Shown here in pieces: positions 44,169 through 55,886 of a stretch of DNA of 64,000 bases. Within the stretch, counting starts at the first letter, position 1; every line of letters begins with the position of its first letter. The notes beneath the pieces were generated by a model, which was not told the DNA's origin, made no database searches, and saw only the letters and a list, made by a program, of their open reading frames with translations. The position numbers and the translations under genes were made by a program. This DNA comes from Ancylostoma caninum (Eukaryota > Nematoda > Chromadorea > Rhabditida > Ancylostomatidae). Location: assembly GCA_037903475.1 (NCBI GenBank), contig JBAJFG010000356.1, positions 124,001 to 188,000 on the forward strand. Direction: 5' to 3'.

Positions 44169-47100
44169 CCACGGATCTCCCTCCTACGAGGGATCCCAGC
44201 CGATTTGCTGCGAGGCTACGTGGCGCGACCCCAGGTGGCGGATAGGGGGTTTACCGCGGACCAAAAGCAGCCATGCACTTGCCCTGCGACGCGGGTAGAT
44301 CTAGGGGATGGACTCCTTAGTTCGACAGTGCTGGATTCGATTCATGCGGCCGGCATATGAGTGTGAACATGCACTCACGCGCGTGGGTGTGTGCAAATGC
44401 TTTGTGCGGGCTGTATCCTGCAGTTCGGATTTGGCCAAAAGCTCGCACTCTAACGACTGGGAAGCGCATGAGAGGCGAGTAGGGGCCGCCTCTAACAAAT
44501 AAGTCCCTTGTCCACGGGGGGAATTCCTTCTCCCCGTAAATCGAATGCCGGCGACAGGCCGCAGTGACAGGCCGGCTGACGAACACCCCATGTCACATCA
44601 CATGGATCATGACGCCAAATGGATTTGAGAAGAATGCTACGGCGTACGCGGGAATCGACGCCCACTCGCGGGGCCCGGTGAGTGTGGACAATAATATGCG
44701 AGGGTCCTCGATGCTTCGCGAACGGCGGCATCGGGGGGCAAGCAGGCGAGTCGTTAAGGATCACTGCGTAGCCAATACGCGTATTGCGACTTTGAACGTT
44801 GGCACGTTGACAGGTCGCTCATATGAGCTAGCAGCAGCACTACAGCGCCGACGAATCGACCTATGCGCTGTGCAGGAGACAAGATGGTCAGGAAGCAAAT
44901 CCAAGGACATCGGATGCGGCTACAAGATCGTCTATAATGGCAGTCCAGGTAAAAGGAACGGCGTCGGGGTCATCGTCTCTGAAAGGTTCAGGGATTCCAT
45001 AGCAGTTGTACAGCGTTTTGACGACCGTCTTATGAAGATTGTTATTGTCACGCAAGAACGGCGCATTCACTTCTTCTCGGCATATGCCCCACAGACTGGA
45101 TGCACCGATCGGGTCAAGGATGACTTCTGGGCACTGATTGGTGAGACGACCGCAGCAATACCACCAGAAGACACGATCATCATTGCAGGAGACCTGAATG
45201 GCCACGTAGGAGTGACGAAAGACGGCTACAGGTGCCACGGTGGATTCGGATACGGGGTGCGCAACGACGATGGTGAGCGTATACTCGACTATGCCGAGTC
45301 TCACAATCTTGTCATAGCAAACACGAAGTTCTGAAAGCGACCATCCCACCTTGTTACTTTCTACAGTGGTGGCAACGAGACACAGATCGATTACGTCCTC
45401 GTGAGGTACCGAGACCAGAAGCTTGTCACGGACGCAAAAGTTGTGCCTTACGAGACGGTCACGTCCCAGCATCGACCGCTAATCTGCACGATGAAAATCA
45501 CTCCGCCAAATCAGAGGCGCGTCGAGCGATGTGGGCCGGCTCGAATCAGGTGGTGGAGACTAAGAGAGAGACAAGTAGATGTCATCTCCAAGATCAAGTT
45601 GCCACCTGTCACGAACGTAGATGAGACATGGCAAGGGGCTACCAATAATATCCTTGCAGCAGCTCGTTCCGAACTTGGCACTACCAAACCAGACCGACGG
45701 AAGATCGAAAGAAAGACTTGGCTTTGGACGGAGGAAGTGAGAACGAAAGTCCGCGAAAAGAAGCGTTTGTACCATCTCTTCCTTGACAATAAAACGGCAG
45801 ACAACTGGAGCAGTTACAGGGAGGCGAAGAGGGCTGCGAAGAAGGCCGTGGCCGCTGCGAAAGCGGCTCATTACGATGAAGTCTGTAAGAAGTTGGACTC
45901 GAAAGACGGTGAGCGCTTTATTTACCGACTGGCGAAGTCGCGTCAGCGCCAAGCAGACGATGTCGAGAAGTTTCACGGCGTTAATGATGAACAAGGCCAT
46001 CTTCTCATGGACCGCAAGATGGCGACGCAACGATGGAGGGATTATTTTGAGAAAGTGTCCACGGAAGAATTTGCGCATCCTTCTGTCCCAGAAATCCCGC
46101 CCACCTTCGGACCGGTACAGCCGATCACCATCGAAGAGACCATGTTTGCATTGAAACGTATGAAGCTAGGCAAAGCGACTGGTCCAGATGATATGGCAGC
46201 GGAAGTGTGGAAGGCACAGGGTTGGAGCTCCGCCGAATGGTTGACGAAATTTTTCAACTTGGCAATAGCGGAGAAGAAGGTGCCCGAGGACTGGCAACGA
46301 AGCATCACCATCCCGATCTGGAAAGGTAAGGGCAGTCCCGCAGATTGCGCGAACTATAGGCCAATCCGTCTGTTGTCGCACACCATGAAGATCTTCGAGC
46401 GTATCATTGATCGCCGGATTCGTGAAATTGTTCAACTATCCCCGAACCAGTGCGGTTTTGTACCCGGATGCGGCACTACCGATGCCATCCATGCTGCCCG
46501 TCTCCTGATCGAGAAGCATCGTGAGAAGAAACGGCCACTGCACCTAGCGTTCCTCGACCTGGAGAAGGCCTTCGATCGCGTTCCGCACGAAGTGATCTGG
46601 TACGCAATGCGGCTTCAAGGCATTCCGGAGGAGCTTCTCAGATGGGTGCAGATGCTTTACGCCGATCATAGGAGTAAAGTGCAGGCGGCAGCCGGCACAT
46701 CGGCAGAGTTTCCCATAACCGTTGGCGTACACCAAGGCTCAGCTCTCTCTCCTCTCCTTTTCATCGTTGTCATGGATGCCCTCACAAAGGACCTTCAAAG
46801 ACCGGTGCCTTGGACGCTGTTGTATGCCGACGACGTAATGCTAGCATCTGAAGACAAGGGTGAGCTTGAACGGCAGACGCAAGCGTGGAGTGACCGACTG
46901 GCACGGTTTGGCCTTCGCCTCAACATTAAGAAGACCGTGTATCTGACCACAGACGAACACGAGCCCGGCACTATTAAAGTTAATGGCATGAATCTCCCGA
47001 GAGCCACTGCGTTCATATACCTCGGTTCAATGGTCTCATCGGACGGCAGTCTCGCTCATGAGATGATCGCACGCGTTAAAGCTGCGTGGCTGAAGTGGCG

Positions 47101-47611
47101 CTCACTGACTGGTGTGCTGTGCGACAAGAGCATCCCAGACCGCCTGAAGTCGAAGATCTACCGAACAGTGGTACGCCCGGTCGCGCTCTATGGTGCCGAA
47201 TGTTGGCCTGCCATGCCACCAAGGAAATGGAGCGCCGAATCAACGTCATGGAAATGAGGATGCTGCGGTGGATGGGTGGCATTACGCAGCTGGATCGCTT
47301 CTGCAACCAGGACATACGGCAGCGATTTGGAGTTACTGCGATAGCCGACAAACTCCGTGAGGCGCGTCTGCGATGGTTCGACCACGTTCTCCGTGCTGAT
47401 GGCGATAAAGTCTGTAGCATTGGCTTCAATCTAGAAGTACCAGGGAAGCGACCGAAAGGACGACCAAAGCAAAGATGGCTTGACACTCTGCACGCCGACC
47501 TCAAGCTGGTTAGGATCCATCCCGACCAGGCGCACGACAGGGCAATATGGCGTCAAAGGATCAGCAAAGCGGACCCCGCTACGAAACGGGAAAAACGCTA
47601 GGAAGAAGAAG
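44169..47611 (+). mobile_element. Full-length RTE-clade non-LTR retrotransposon, 3,443 bp
   Basis: The element lies between perfect 16-bp target duplications. It has a roughly 440-base 5' leader, one long reading frame (endonuclease plus reverse transcriptase) and almost no 3' untranslated region. It ends in a short (GAA)n run after the stop codon, a tail type usual for RTE elements. Both borders and the tail are intact, so the copy appears complete and recent. Only two lesions interrupt the frame (45,332 and about 47,215). Confidence 0.95.
44609..47601 (+). pseudogene. RTE endonuclease-reverse transcriptase, two lesions
   Basis: The N-terminal domain (about residues 55-290) is an APE-type endonuclease: LNVGTLTGRSYEL, VQETRW, AGDLNGHVG and, near the end, SQHRPLI. 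Many relatives have SDH at the last position, so the Q is worth noting. The reverse transcriptase follows: IPIWKGKGSPADCANYRPI, LAFLDLEKAFDRVPHEVIW, VGVHQGSALSPLLF and catalytic LLYADDVMLA. A C-terminal region continues to KADPATKREKR. An in-frame TGA at 45,332-45,334 splits the endonuclease, and the same frame resumes directly after it. Near 47,210-47,220 a 5-base tandem duplication (tgcca twice) shifts the frame by two. Everything between is intact. ATG at 44,609 is the first in frame. Confidence 0.92.
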
Positions 47612-47627
47612 AATGTGCTGGAGTTTT
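47612..47627 (+). repeat. Right target site duplication of RTE element
   Basis: Exact copy of 44,153-44,168, directly after the (GAA)n tail. Confidence 0.95.
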
Positions 47628-48254
47628 GAGCTTGCGAAGTGGGGCAAGAAGTCAATGAAAGATAGCGCAACCGACAGCTTCCTATTCTGGCATTCAGTTA
47701 GAGCTCAAAGGGCTACCAGTACTGCGACCTACGTTAAGTATGAAATGGACGTTTTGCTTGGAATGACCAATCATCAGGGAAGTTTTGAGCTCGAAGAATA
47801 CATATTTGGTCTCGGTAACACCATCCACTTCAACCAAACAGATTTTTTTTTTCGAAAAGATTTGGAAATCACTCCAGATAGTTGCAAGGTCTAGATGGAC
47901 ATACCTCGTAAAACCACCGAATAAATGAGGTGATTCTGTTAGAAAGATCGAATCGCAGAGGTCACGTCATCTTAATCCATGATGGCGTCGGACCCCACCC
48001 TGGCCAGTATCGCCAAACTGCCCACCAACAGTTCCAATGATGATATTCTTCCGCGCTTATACTCTACTAGCGCCCCTTCGAGACGCTAGAAAGTGGGGTG
48101 GGGCAGCCACTTGAGGTATGTGCAAAAGCTTCACACTTGTGAGCTAATTTAAGATGCACTGATAATACCTACTCTTTTTTGTCGCATTTCTTACATGCCT
48201 ATGGACCCCTTATGCACAGCCAAGAAATGGTCGACTGAGACACGAATGAGCGCG
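47628..48254. other. DNA at the RTE insertion site; open frame of unknown status
   Basis: A plus-strand frame runs from the target duplication to 47,894 (ELAKWGKKSMKDSA, YEMDVLLGMTNHQG, FELEEYIFGLGNTIHF). It is protein-like, but rejoining the original site gives a stop about 9 codons upstream. It may be an exon broken by the RTE insertion or chance sequence. No family recognised. The rest is featureless up to the minisatellite. Confidence 0.35.
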
Positions 48255-49000
48255 TAGCGTGCCCGTACTCCACCGGCAGACGTGCATCTTGGCGTCTTCT
48301 CCACTATTGAGCCACGGCGGACCCATTCTTCATCAAGGCACCCGTATCCTAGCGCTTGTCCCACCGTTGGGCCAGGCAGACCCATCCTCCATTTGTGGAT
48401 TTATATCCAGGCGTTCTTCCCACTACTGGGCCAGCGCAGACCCGATTCATCGGTGGGACTAGTATCCCGGCGCTTTCCCCATTAATCGGCCTTTTGCAGA
48501 CCAGTCTCCATCCATGGACCCGCATCCTGGCGCTTTCTCCAGTGATGGGCCAGAGCAGACCCAATCCCCATCCGTGGACTCGTTCCCTGACATTTACCCA
48601 AGAAAGGGCCCCAATTTCCATCGATGGACCCGTATCCTGCCGTTTTCCCACTATTGGGCCACGGTGGACTCTTTCTCGATCGGTGGATACCAGTGGCGGA
48701 CGCAGAAAGTGGGCGGGAGGGGGGGCGTGGGAAGAAAAGTGGGGTCTCCGCCGTTTTGGGGACCCAGACCGAAAATAAAATTAATAATAATATTAATTAT
48801 AATAATAAACAATAAATAAAAAATATATTAAAAATAATAATAAAAATAAACAATTAAAAATAAACTAACACAAGATTTTTATTTGTATTGTAAAGTAATT
48901 TCGAAAATTTGGCGACCCATTCTCGGGGGGGCCCCCCCCCCGCCCCCCCCCCTGCGTCCGCCACTGGTGGATACCTATCATGATGTTTTTCTGGACTACG
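48255..49000. repeat. 60-bp minisatellite, about eight diverged units
   Basis: Units of 50-60 bases share the pattern ccac-gcagacccatcctcc, then tggacccgtatcctggcg and a cttt-cccactattggg end. Units begin at about 48,311, 48,371, 48,430, 48,490, 48,550, 48,608 and 48,659. The last unit is split by the hAT-like element and resumes at 48,975. Because the usual length is a multiple of three, both strands stay open over several units, giving 20-residue repeats (for example GLLWPITGESARMRVHGW on the minus strand). Confidence 0.8.
48691..48966. mobile_element. hAT-like MITE, 276 bp, 8-bp target duplication
   Basis: The ends are a 15-bp inverted repeat: cagtggcggacgcag on the left and its near-exact inverse ctgcgtccgccactg on the right. 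The element is flanked by the 8-base duplication gtggatac (48,683-48,690 and 48,967-48,974). Termini starting CAGTGG and 8-bp duplications are the marks of the hAT superfamily. The interior is G-rich, then AT-rich (AATAAT repeats), then C-rich, with no transposase. The flanking duplication belongs to the minisatellite unit. Confidence 0.9.
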
Positions 49001-52000
49001 GAGCCCCGGCTCATCTGTCCGTCTCACTGCAGCCGCACTCTTTGCAAATCTCGAAAGTGATGGAACAAAGTTAAAAAGTATAGTATTTAAAAAGTTTGAT
49101 CAACTGCACAACTGGTTTCAGAAAATATGGCGACGCGTTCTTCATCCTGTGTATTTGATTGTAATTCTTAAAAACAGATGGATCCTCAAGCTGCATTATC
49201 CCAAAGGGACCTCAAAGAGAGGTGCGCAAATAGCTCGCATATCCCAAATGAGGACACCGAGTGAATCCTTCGCAACTTCCTCCACGGCATGCACATTCCC
49301 TTTCGAAGTGGTTATCGCCAATCGTTCCAAAGTTGAGTGAAGTCCACAACAGAGCTCCCGCAGAGGGGCGACTCTGCTCCGTACATTGCTGCTACGCATC
49401 GTCAAATCGTTGTAAACACTGTCTTGCCTGGAGGGCTCGAGATTGCTAGCCGCTGGTCCCGCCGCGAAATCCCGAATGCACCCGACTTCCACTACGTCTA
49501 TGCACCTATGACGAAACACCGACCGAATGCCCCATCAGCTTCGCATCCTTGCGAGGCACAGTCTATAACTGAGTCTCACGGGAAGCGCATGCGATCACGT
49601 GCTAGTCCCTCTACGTCTGCGCTCTAGAAAATTTTGTTGCGCTACCATGATTTATATAAGAGGACCGAGTCAGAGCGCCGCTTCGCGGCGCTCTGACTCG
49701 GACTTGTGTGCCACGTTACCTCCGGGCACTCATCCACACGAAGCGCAGCTCCGCCGCGCTTCGCGGGTGACAGTGATTTCCTGCGAAACTGCATAGTTCC
49801 TAAACGGTTTGGAGGTTAACTCTTACTATGTTCAATATGGATCTACATGCTCCGTTGTATGAGTAGCAAACCAGATCCTCACGTGGTCAAGTCGTTTTAA
49901 TTTAAGCGCTGAAAGTCCAAATTTTTATGGTTCGGGCACAATTAGCTTTTAGCAGGAAAAAACTGCGTAAACGTTCTATTCCTATTTTGGAAGAACAATG
50001 TTAAGCTCATGGAGCGCACAATTTGTTACCCTGACCGTTAATTTCTAATTGCTGCCACTACTTGATGCTTTAGAAAGAATGCAGTAAAAATTTCCTTTCA
50101 ACTCTGGATGATTATTTGGATGATTCACAGCTCTGATTGCGAAATCACACTCGCTTCATCAATGATTCCCCCATTCTGCCTTAAGGATCCAAAATATTCC
50201 GTGTTCACTGCAAATAAGATGTCCTAATTGAAGATTTCCATGTTGTACACATACATATATATATGGGCGTGTCAATTTCCGCGATTGAGCCTGTGGCGGC
50301 GGGCAACGGAGGTGGGGCGAGGCGAGGCGATCAATAACAGCGTGACCTGTCACCCCTCGCGTGCCGATGGGGGGGGGGGGGGAGGGTCTGCGCTTTACAT
50401 AGAGTAAGATAGAGCTTACACGTTTAAAGAGTATTAGATGCTAATCAGTCGCTATTGAATATTAGGAAGAAATAGTGTTTTTCATCAAATTGGCGTTTCT
50501 CTTTTTAAGTCTCAAAGAGAGGGAAATTAAAGTTTCTGAGAAACCCCTTGGTGAAGGTATTGTAGAAGAAGAGAAGCGCTTTTGAAATATATAGAGTACG
50601 TCACGGAAAAATGCCAATGGGGTGGAAGAAATCGCCACTGAAAAAAAGTGCAAGGACTTATATTAGCACCTAATAAGAAATGGAAGAACCCAGCAAACAA
50701 TGCAATAGGACGTGGAATTCTAAGAAGCCTACCTGGAATTCCTGTATATTTTCTCGATTACGTACTACTTTTATAAATAGGAGTTATGGATAATATTCTA
50801 ATTCATATTCCTTGATGAAGACGTTCAGTTTACAATTTCAGAATAAAAGAAAGGTTCTCTAAGGATGGAAATCATTAATGCTGAGGAGCAGTCATAACTC
50901 TTTTCTGCCTTTTATCATAGGTATTTTTACTAGTAACCTGGTTTTCCCGAAGTTTCGGTTGAGATTCTGGCCCAGTATTGGAAACTTCTAAGATTTAGGG
51001 ATACGTATTCAACAAGTCAACACATATTGCTGTGTACACGGATTCGTAAGCGTGATAGGGATAGATAAACGGCTGAGAACTGTGTGAAGCAGTGGACAGA
51101 CTTATGAATAAACATTTAGGGTTTGGGTACATACATACTTATGTGTTCCTCAAATCCCCGCAATGGTCAATATTTTCCAAACCACCTAGATTTTAATGAA
51201 AAATTGGGTGTTTTATGCGTGATTGTTGAATTTCTGTTGAGGGTTACTTGAATTTTTTTCTACTGTAGTACAATTTTCTCAATGTTTCGCTTGACTTGTT
51301 GTCAGTCTTGTACTAGGAGACTTGAGTTTTAGCACAAACATGCATAATTTCCTCTTTCCTATCATTTCCTTTAACTTTCTGGATCTAGACGTATACATTT
51401 ACACTTTCTTCTCGCTGTTTGCGTTTCCTCCGTTTCACCTGTAATCCAAACTATTAAAGAAATGGCGGAACAGTCGATAAGACAGCATGACCCTTACAAA
51501 ACACAAATTTCATTAGGTTTTGATCGAGTTAGGGAAACCAACGACACACAAGTCAATCGGGGAAATTAGAGATCTCGACAAATGCCGCCATTTTCACGCC
51601 ATTCAGCGAGCCATAACTCAAAGTCAACCCATAACGGTGAGGTGCTACGTAATCAGCGCATCAGAACCGGTTCTGCACCTACCTGGGACTGATTCGAAAA
51701 CCACGTTCCGTCTTATCTGTCCAAGGGAATTTTGCCATGAATGTGACATTTTTGTTTTCTACAATGGCCGGTATCCGCGACGCGGGAAGAGTTCCCAATA
51801 TTTCCTCCCGAGTCTTCTATTTCTTTCGCATTCACATAATTACTGTAGTTTTGCAGATAATTTTCTAATGCTTTTAACCAACTTAATGGTTTTCTGTGTC
51901 ATCTTAACCGGCTTTTGCTTCCTTTTTTATCTTCCCTTTTTTTCTCTTCTTTGACTTGTTTTCTTTTTCCCTTTGTAAACACAGTCCAAATGCTACTCCT

Positions 52001-52627
52001 CCACATCCGTTGATCTCGCTTTGTGACACTAACTTCTACACCTTCGTCCAGACATGTACGAATTGATTGCCGAATATTTCACGAAAAACCTCTACAGGTC
52101 TCGTTCCAACGCCTTCCTCTCATTGTTTGAAATCTTAAGGGTACAATTAAGAGAGCGCCGACCTTGGGAGAAATGCCTGATTCGCTCCGCTCTCTCTAAT
52201 CAGCTGGCCGGCTCTTCCGTCAAATCAAATTTGTTCACATCAGATCTCCATCAATTTTCTATCATTGTGCATGTTTACTATCCAACTGCTGATTAATGAA
52301 CGCCTTTTCCACGTCTAAGACGACTTCAAGAAAAATCTATCTGGGGTAAGAGGTACCATTGAAACAAAGAGTGGTATTTGAACAAGGTATTGAAGCATCT
52401 GCAGCGGTCTTTCACTGCGGAATAAATTCGTTTTATCGCTTCAAGAATCAGGATTATTGTTAGTTCTTGATGATGTTATACTGTTGTGCCACATAGGTTG
52501 TTAGGTTAACGGTTTATTTATGCGGCGACCTGACGTTTTGACACAACGCTTTCATCAAAGCTCTGAGAGTGGCTTGATTCCACTTTGTTTGGACCATCAA
52601 ATGTCTCACCCATTCCTGCCTAACGTA
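49001..52627. other. No supported gene; some hairpins
   Basis: A minus-strand frame at 49,196-49,519 (107 codons, with RSRVAPLRELCCGLHSTLE) looks somewhat protein-like but has no known motif. Hairpins lie at 49,665-49,701 and around 49,736-49,770. The remainder (49,800-52,600) is AT-rich with a G13 run at 50,370. A 144-codon plus frame at 51,520-51,954 is rich in Phe/Leu and unsupported. Confidence 0.4.
49665..49701. repeat. Perfect hairpin, 17-bp stem and 3-base loop
   Basis: The stem ccgagtcagagcgccgc is followed by ttc and its exact inverse. Directly downstream (49,736-49,770) is a second, shorter inverted pair (gaagcgc / gcgcttc). There is no T tract or gene end next to it that would suggest a terminator. 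Confidence 0.85.
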
Positions 52628-54296
52628 CACTCCTCGGAATCTCAAAAATTCCCGAGAAGTCGCGGGAAATCGCAGAATTTTCTTTCCTTATAAGTTGATT
52701 TAAGGATTTCCTTATAAGTTGATGAAAATTGCTTTCCTTGAAATCAAGACATGCTATACAATTCTGCGGGTCATGCTGTACCTACTTGTTCCAATTGCTC
52801 CACATATGGTCCCCTCGTTACTTTGCAGTTAGTGTGACCTCATTTTTCCCTCATACTTCCCCTCAGGCAGGCAGTCGTATGACCAATTGGCGCTCCATTT
52901 GCCACTCAAAACTGAAGTTCTTGAAAAGAAACCTTCAATAGATATCAGTGAGTCACGAATTGCCAATTTTTCACGATTTCTTGCTGGTAAGACTACATAC
53001 TTTGTATTCTATGCCGGCAGTTTCTTTCAATTATGCACTGTAGACTTCGGAAGTTGAACACGAGCAGATTTTTTAAGTTGTGGAAGAAAAACGGTTCCAA
53101 CATCTGTTGAGAGAAGCTCTAACATTTGCACTTAGAAAGGGAGTAGCCGCCAGCTACGGGAACTATTGAGAAATGAAATTGTGGTCATTCAATCTTCGAG
53201 CATTGTTTGAATAAAATTGATGTCGACGTGACGGCTCATTCAAAAATTTGGGAAATTCATTATGAAACTTCGGGAAGAAAGCTGCTATGAGGCTCGTACT
53301 CTCGATACGTTTCGACAGCCAATTTGACCTGATCTTCACACCGAATGCTGATTTGGTAAAGTGTGACTGAGTCACCCAGCTCACAGGTTAAGATTTAGGT
53401 TATTCCCTTGTCAATTTCTCCGTTCACTTCCCCAGGCACAATGCTGTCGGCACTTCCCCTCAGGATCTCTTTTTTTTTCGTGGAGTGCACATCAATGAAC
53501 AAAGATCTCCTTGCTGGTAATCGATGTATCAGCATTTACTACCGTTTCTTTAGTTGGAATGTATCTCAAGATTTTGGTTTTCCATTATTATTTCGAATTC
53601 TGGAATAATGCTTTAAGTTCATCTCATTTCCATTGAAAGCTGTGCTTGACGATTGACTGGCCACCATTCCATTTTCGATAAGTGCTCGCTCGCAGTCCAT
53701 TGCTGTCGCTTCTTTCTTTCGAGTGTAAACGATAGAGCTCCACTCAAACAGACGTTAGAACTGTGTTTATTGTTCACATTTAAAAGTAATGACGTCGTGT
53801 TCATCGTCATTCCTTCGCAGAAAACTGCCAAAATACTAAATATGTATCAGTTGATTTCTAGCCTTACCAGAAAGAAATCAGGGAAAATCGTGGAATCCGT
53901 GGTCCACTGCCACGTGAAGTTTTTTTTCGAATTGCTGCGCCATGTCAAATACTAAAATGATCCTCGTGAACTCACCTGTAAGATCCCAGCAATAACGACC
54001 ATCGAATGTTTCTCGATGAAAAGTTAGTTTTTGAGTGGCCAATTAAGGACTAATTTGTTATATGGTAGATTGCCACAGGTGAAACATGCGAAAAAATGAG
54101 GTCACGCTGACTGTAAAGTAAGGAAGGGACCATTTGTGGAGCAATTGACACAGTTAGGTAGAGCATGACCCGAATAGTTGTATAGCATGTTTGTTTTCAG
54201 GAAAGACAAATTTCAATCCAGATATAAGAAAATCCCGAAAAGTCTTCGATTTCCCGCGACTTCTCGGGAATTTTTGATATTCCGCGAGCGCCAGTG
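52628..54296. mobile_element. Large fold-back DNA transposon, ~280-bp inverted arms, TA flanks
   Basis: The left arm begins cactcctcggaatctcaaaa. The inverted right arm begins cactggcgctcgcggaatat, then tcaaaaattcccgag. Both are flanked by TA (52,626-52,627 and 54,297-54,298). The arms share agaagtcgcgggaaatcg, aacatgctatacaa and attgctccaca, and stay similar to about 52,915 and 54,020. The TA flanks point to Tc1/mariner. The 1.1-kb centre has no transposase frame that I can recognise. Confidence 0.8.
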
Positions 54297-54298
54297 TA

Positions 54299-55884
54299 CT
54301 GACATCAGTTCAAGCTCACCAAACGCGATCTCTCAAACAAAAGACGCGCGAGCAACTCTCGAATCCACCGCTTTAGACTTACAGTTGTGCGCAGTACCGA
54401 TTTTTGATATCACTGCAGACGTGTGAGTGTAACCCTGTAGTTAGTGGTCGGGTTAGCGATTACAGTGTGTTGTGGACACTGAGACTCTTGGACCTTGTGT
54501 GGTCCGTATGCAATATAGAAATGGTGGTTCAGTGGATATCTTTATCTGACTGTACAAAGAGAGTGAGTGCAAAGAGTAAAGTGAGTAACGAGAGCCTCGT
54601 GCGGCTTACAACATCATACTCACTAGGAACAAGCACTTCTAGCATGAGAAGGGCCAGCCCCGCTCCCTCCACAGTAGGACCGTATCGGCGGTGAACATGA
54701 ATACTAGAGGGATCATCGATCCGTCGATGATATAGTGGATCTGCAGATTGCATGAAGATGCAAGCGGAAAGAAATCATTGGTGATTGCTAGGCACTCATT
54801 TCGATTGTTCATGTTTAGATTTTACACAGAAATCCAGAAGATTTGCATGGTCTCCCTTGCCGTAATCCTCGTCTCATGCGTAAGTATTGTACAGGCTACT
54901 TCATGATCGTCCCCATTGTTTTCGTCATGTCGGTTATTTTCAGCTTTAGAGATGGGATGCAAGCATGTAAACGTAAATTGCCTGGATGATGCAATAAGCA
55001 CCATACCATTCAGTGGATTCTTCCTCGTGTCTTGGTGGAGAAATTCTTGCCTAAATTTACAGTTTGAATACTCCTATTCAAAGAGGTGACATCATTTGAG
55101 TGTGACTCCGGTTGATAGGAAACAAAACAATAAATATAAAGATCTTTGAAACTTGTAAAACTCAAAATATGTATTGAGCCGGCACTTCGTTTGCTGCTAC
55201 ATGCATTTTTTTATTTCAAAGGCCTAGCCCCCGCCGCTGAATGGCGCTCCAGTTGCATTCTTGGGGAATGATTATCTTAAGGTTAATGCGTTCTATTTGT
55301 TGAGTCTTTAAGCTTCCTATCGAACACTTCGTTAAATGTCGAATACTATCAGCTCGCGCTACCATTCTACCTATCATGATAGTTGAGACCGAATAATCTA
55401 TTAGATACCCAGAGATCTATTCGAAATTCAAAAATTCAATTTCAAATGAGTCTATAGTTTGTATGTTTGGGAAATAATGGATAATACAGTCCTTCGGAAA
55501 TGATAATGAGGCATTTAGGCCTCTTTTTTGAACATTTGAATTCTTCGATTCTTGTCCTGAATGAACAATTAAATAAATTGAGTTATTCCACTTTGATTCG
55601 GTCCTAAGTATAGCCACTGTTCTGATCCTTCTATTGCAAATATCGCAAGTCCTCACCAGATAAATTCTTCTCTGTTATCTGGAAAATCAATTTAAAACCG
55701 TTTGAAACTAACAATAAGGTGTTAGATCAGTCCTGTATTGTTTTTTTTCTGTTTTCCTTAGTTTAAGTCGTTTTTCGTTGCACAAATTAAGTTACTGTGC
55801 TTCTCGGTCTTCTATGTATTTGTTGAGTCTCCCTTTCTACAGTTTTGCATTTCTACTGGTGAGACAATAGGTTTTACCTCAATG
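54299..55884. other. No supported gene
   Basis: Short frames only. It contains a small palindrome near 54,707-54,730 (atcatcgat / atcgatgat type). AT-rich, no RNA gene recognised. Confidence 0.45.
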
Positions 55885-55886
55885 TA

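Noticed and set aside
48255..49000. CRISPR-like array
   Set aside because: Units are 60-bp diverged tandem repeats without distinct spacers, in a eukaryotic genome.
49665..49701. Bacterial-type terminator
   Set aside because: No T tract, no gene upstream, and the genome is eukaryotic.
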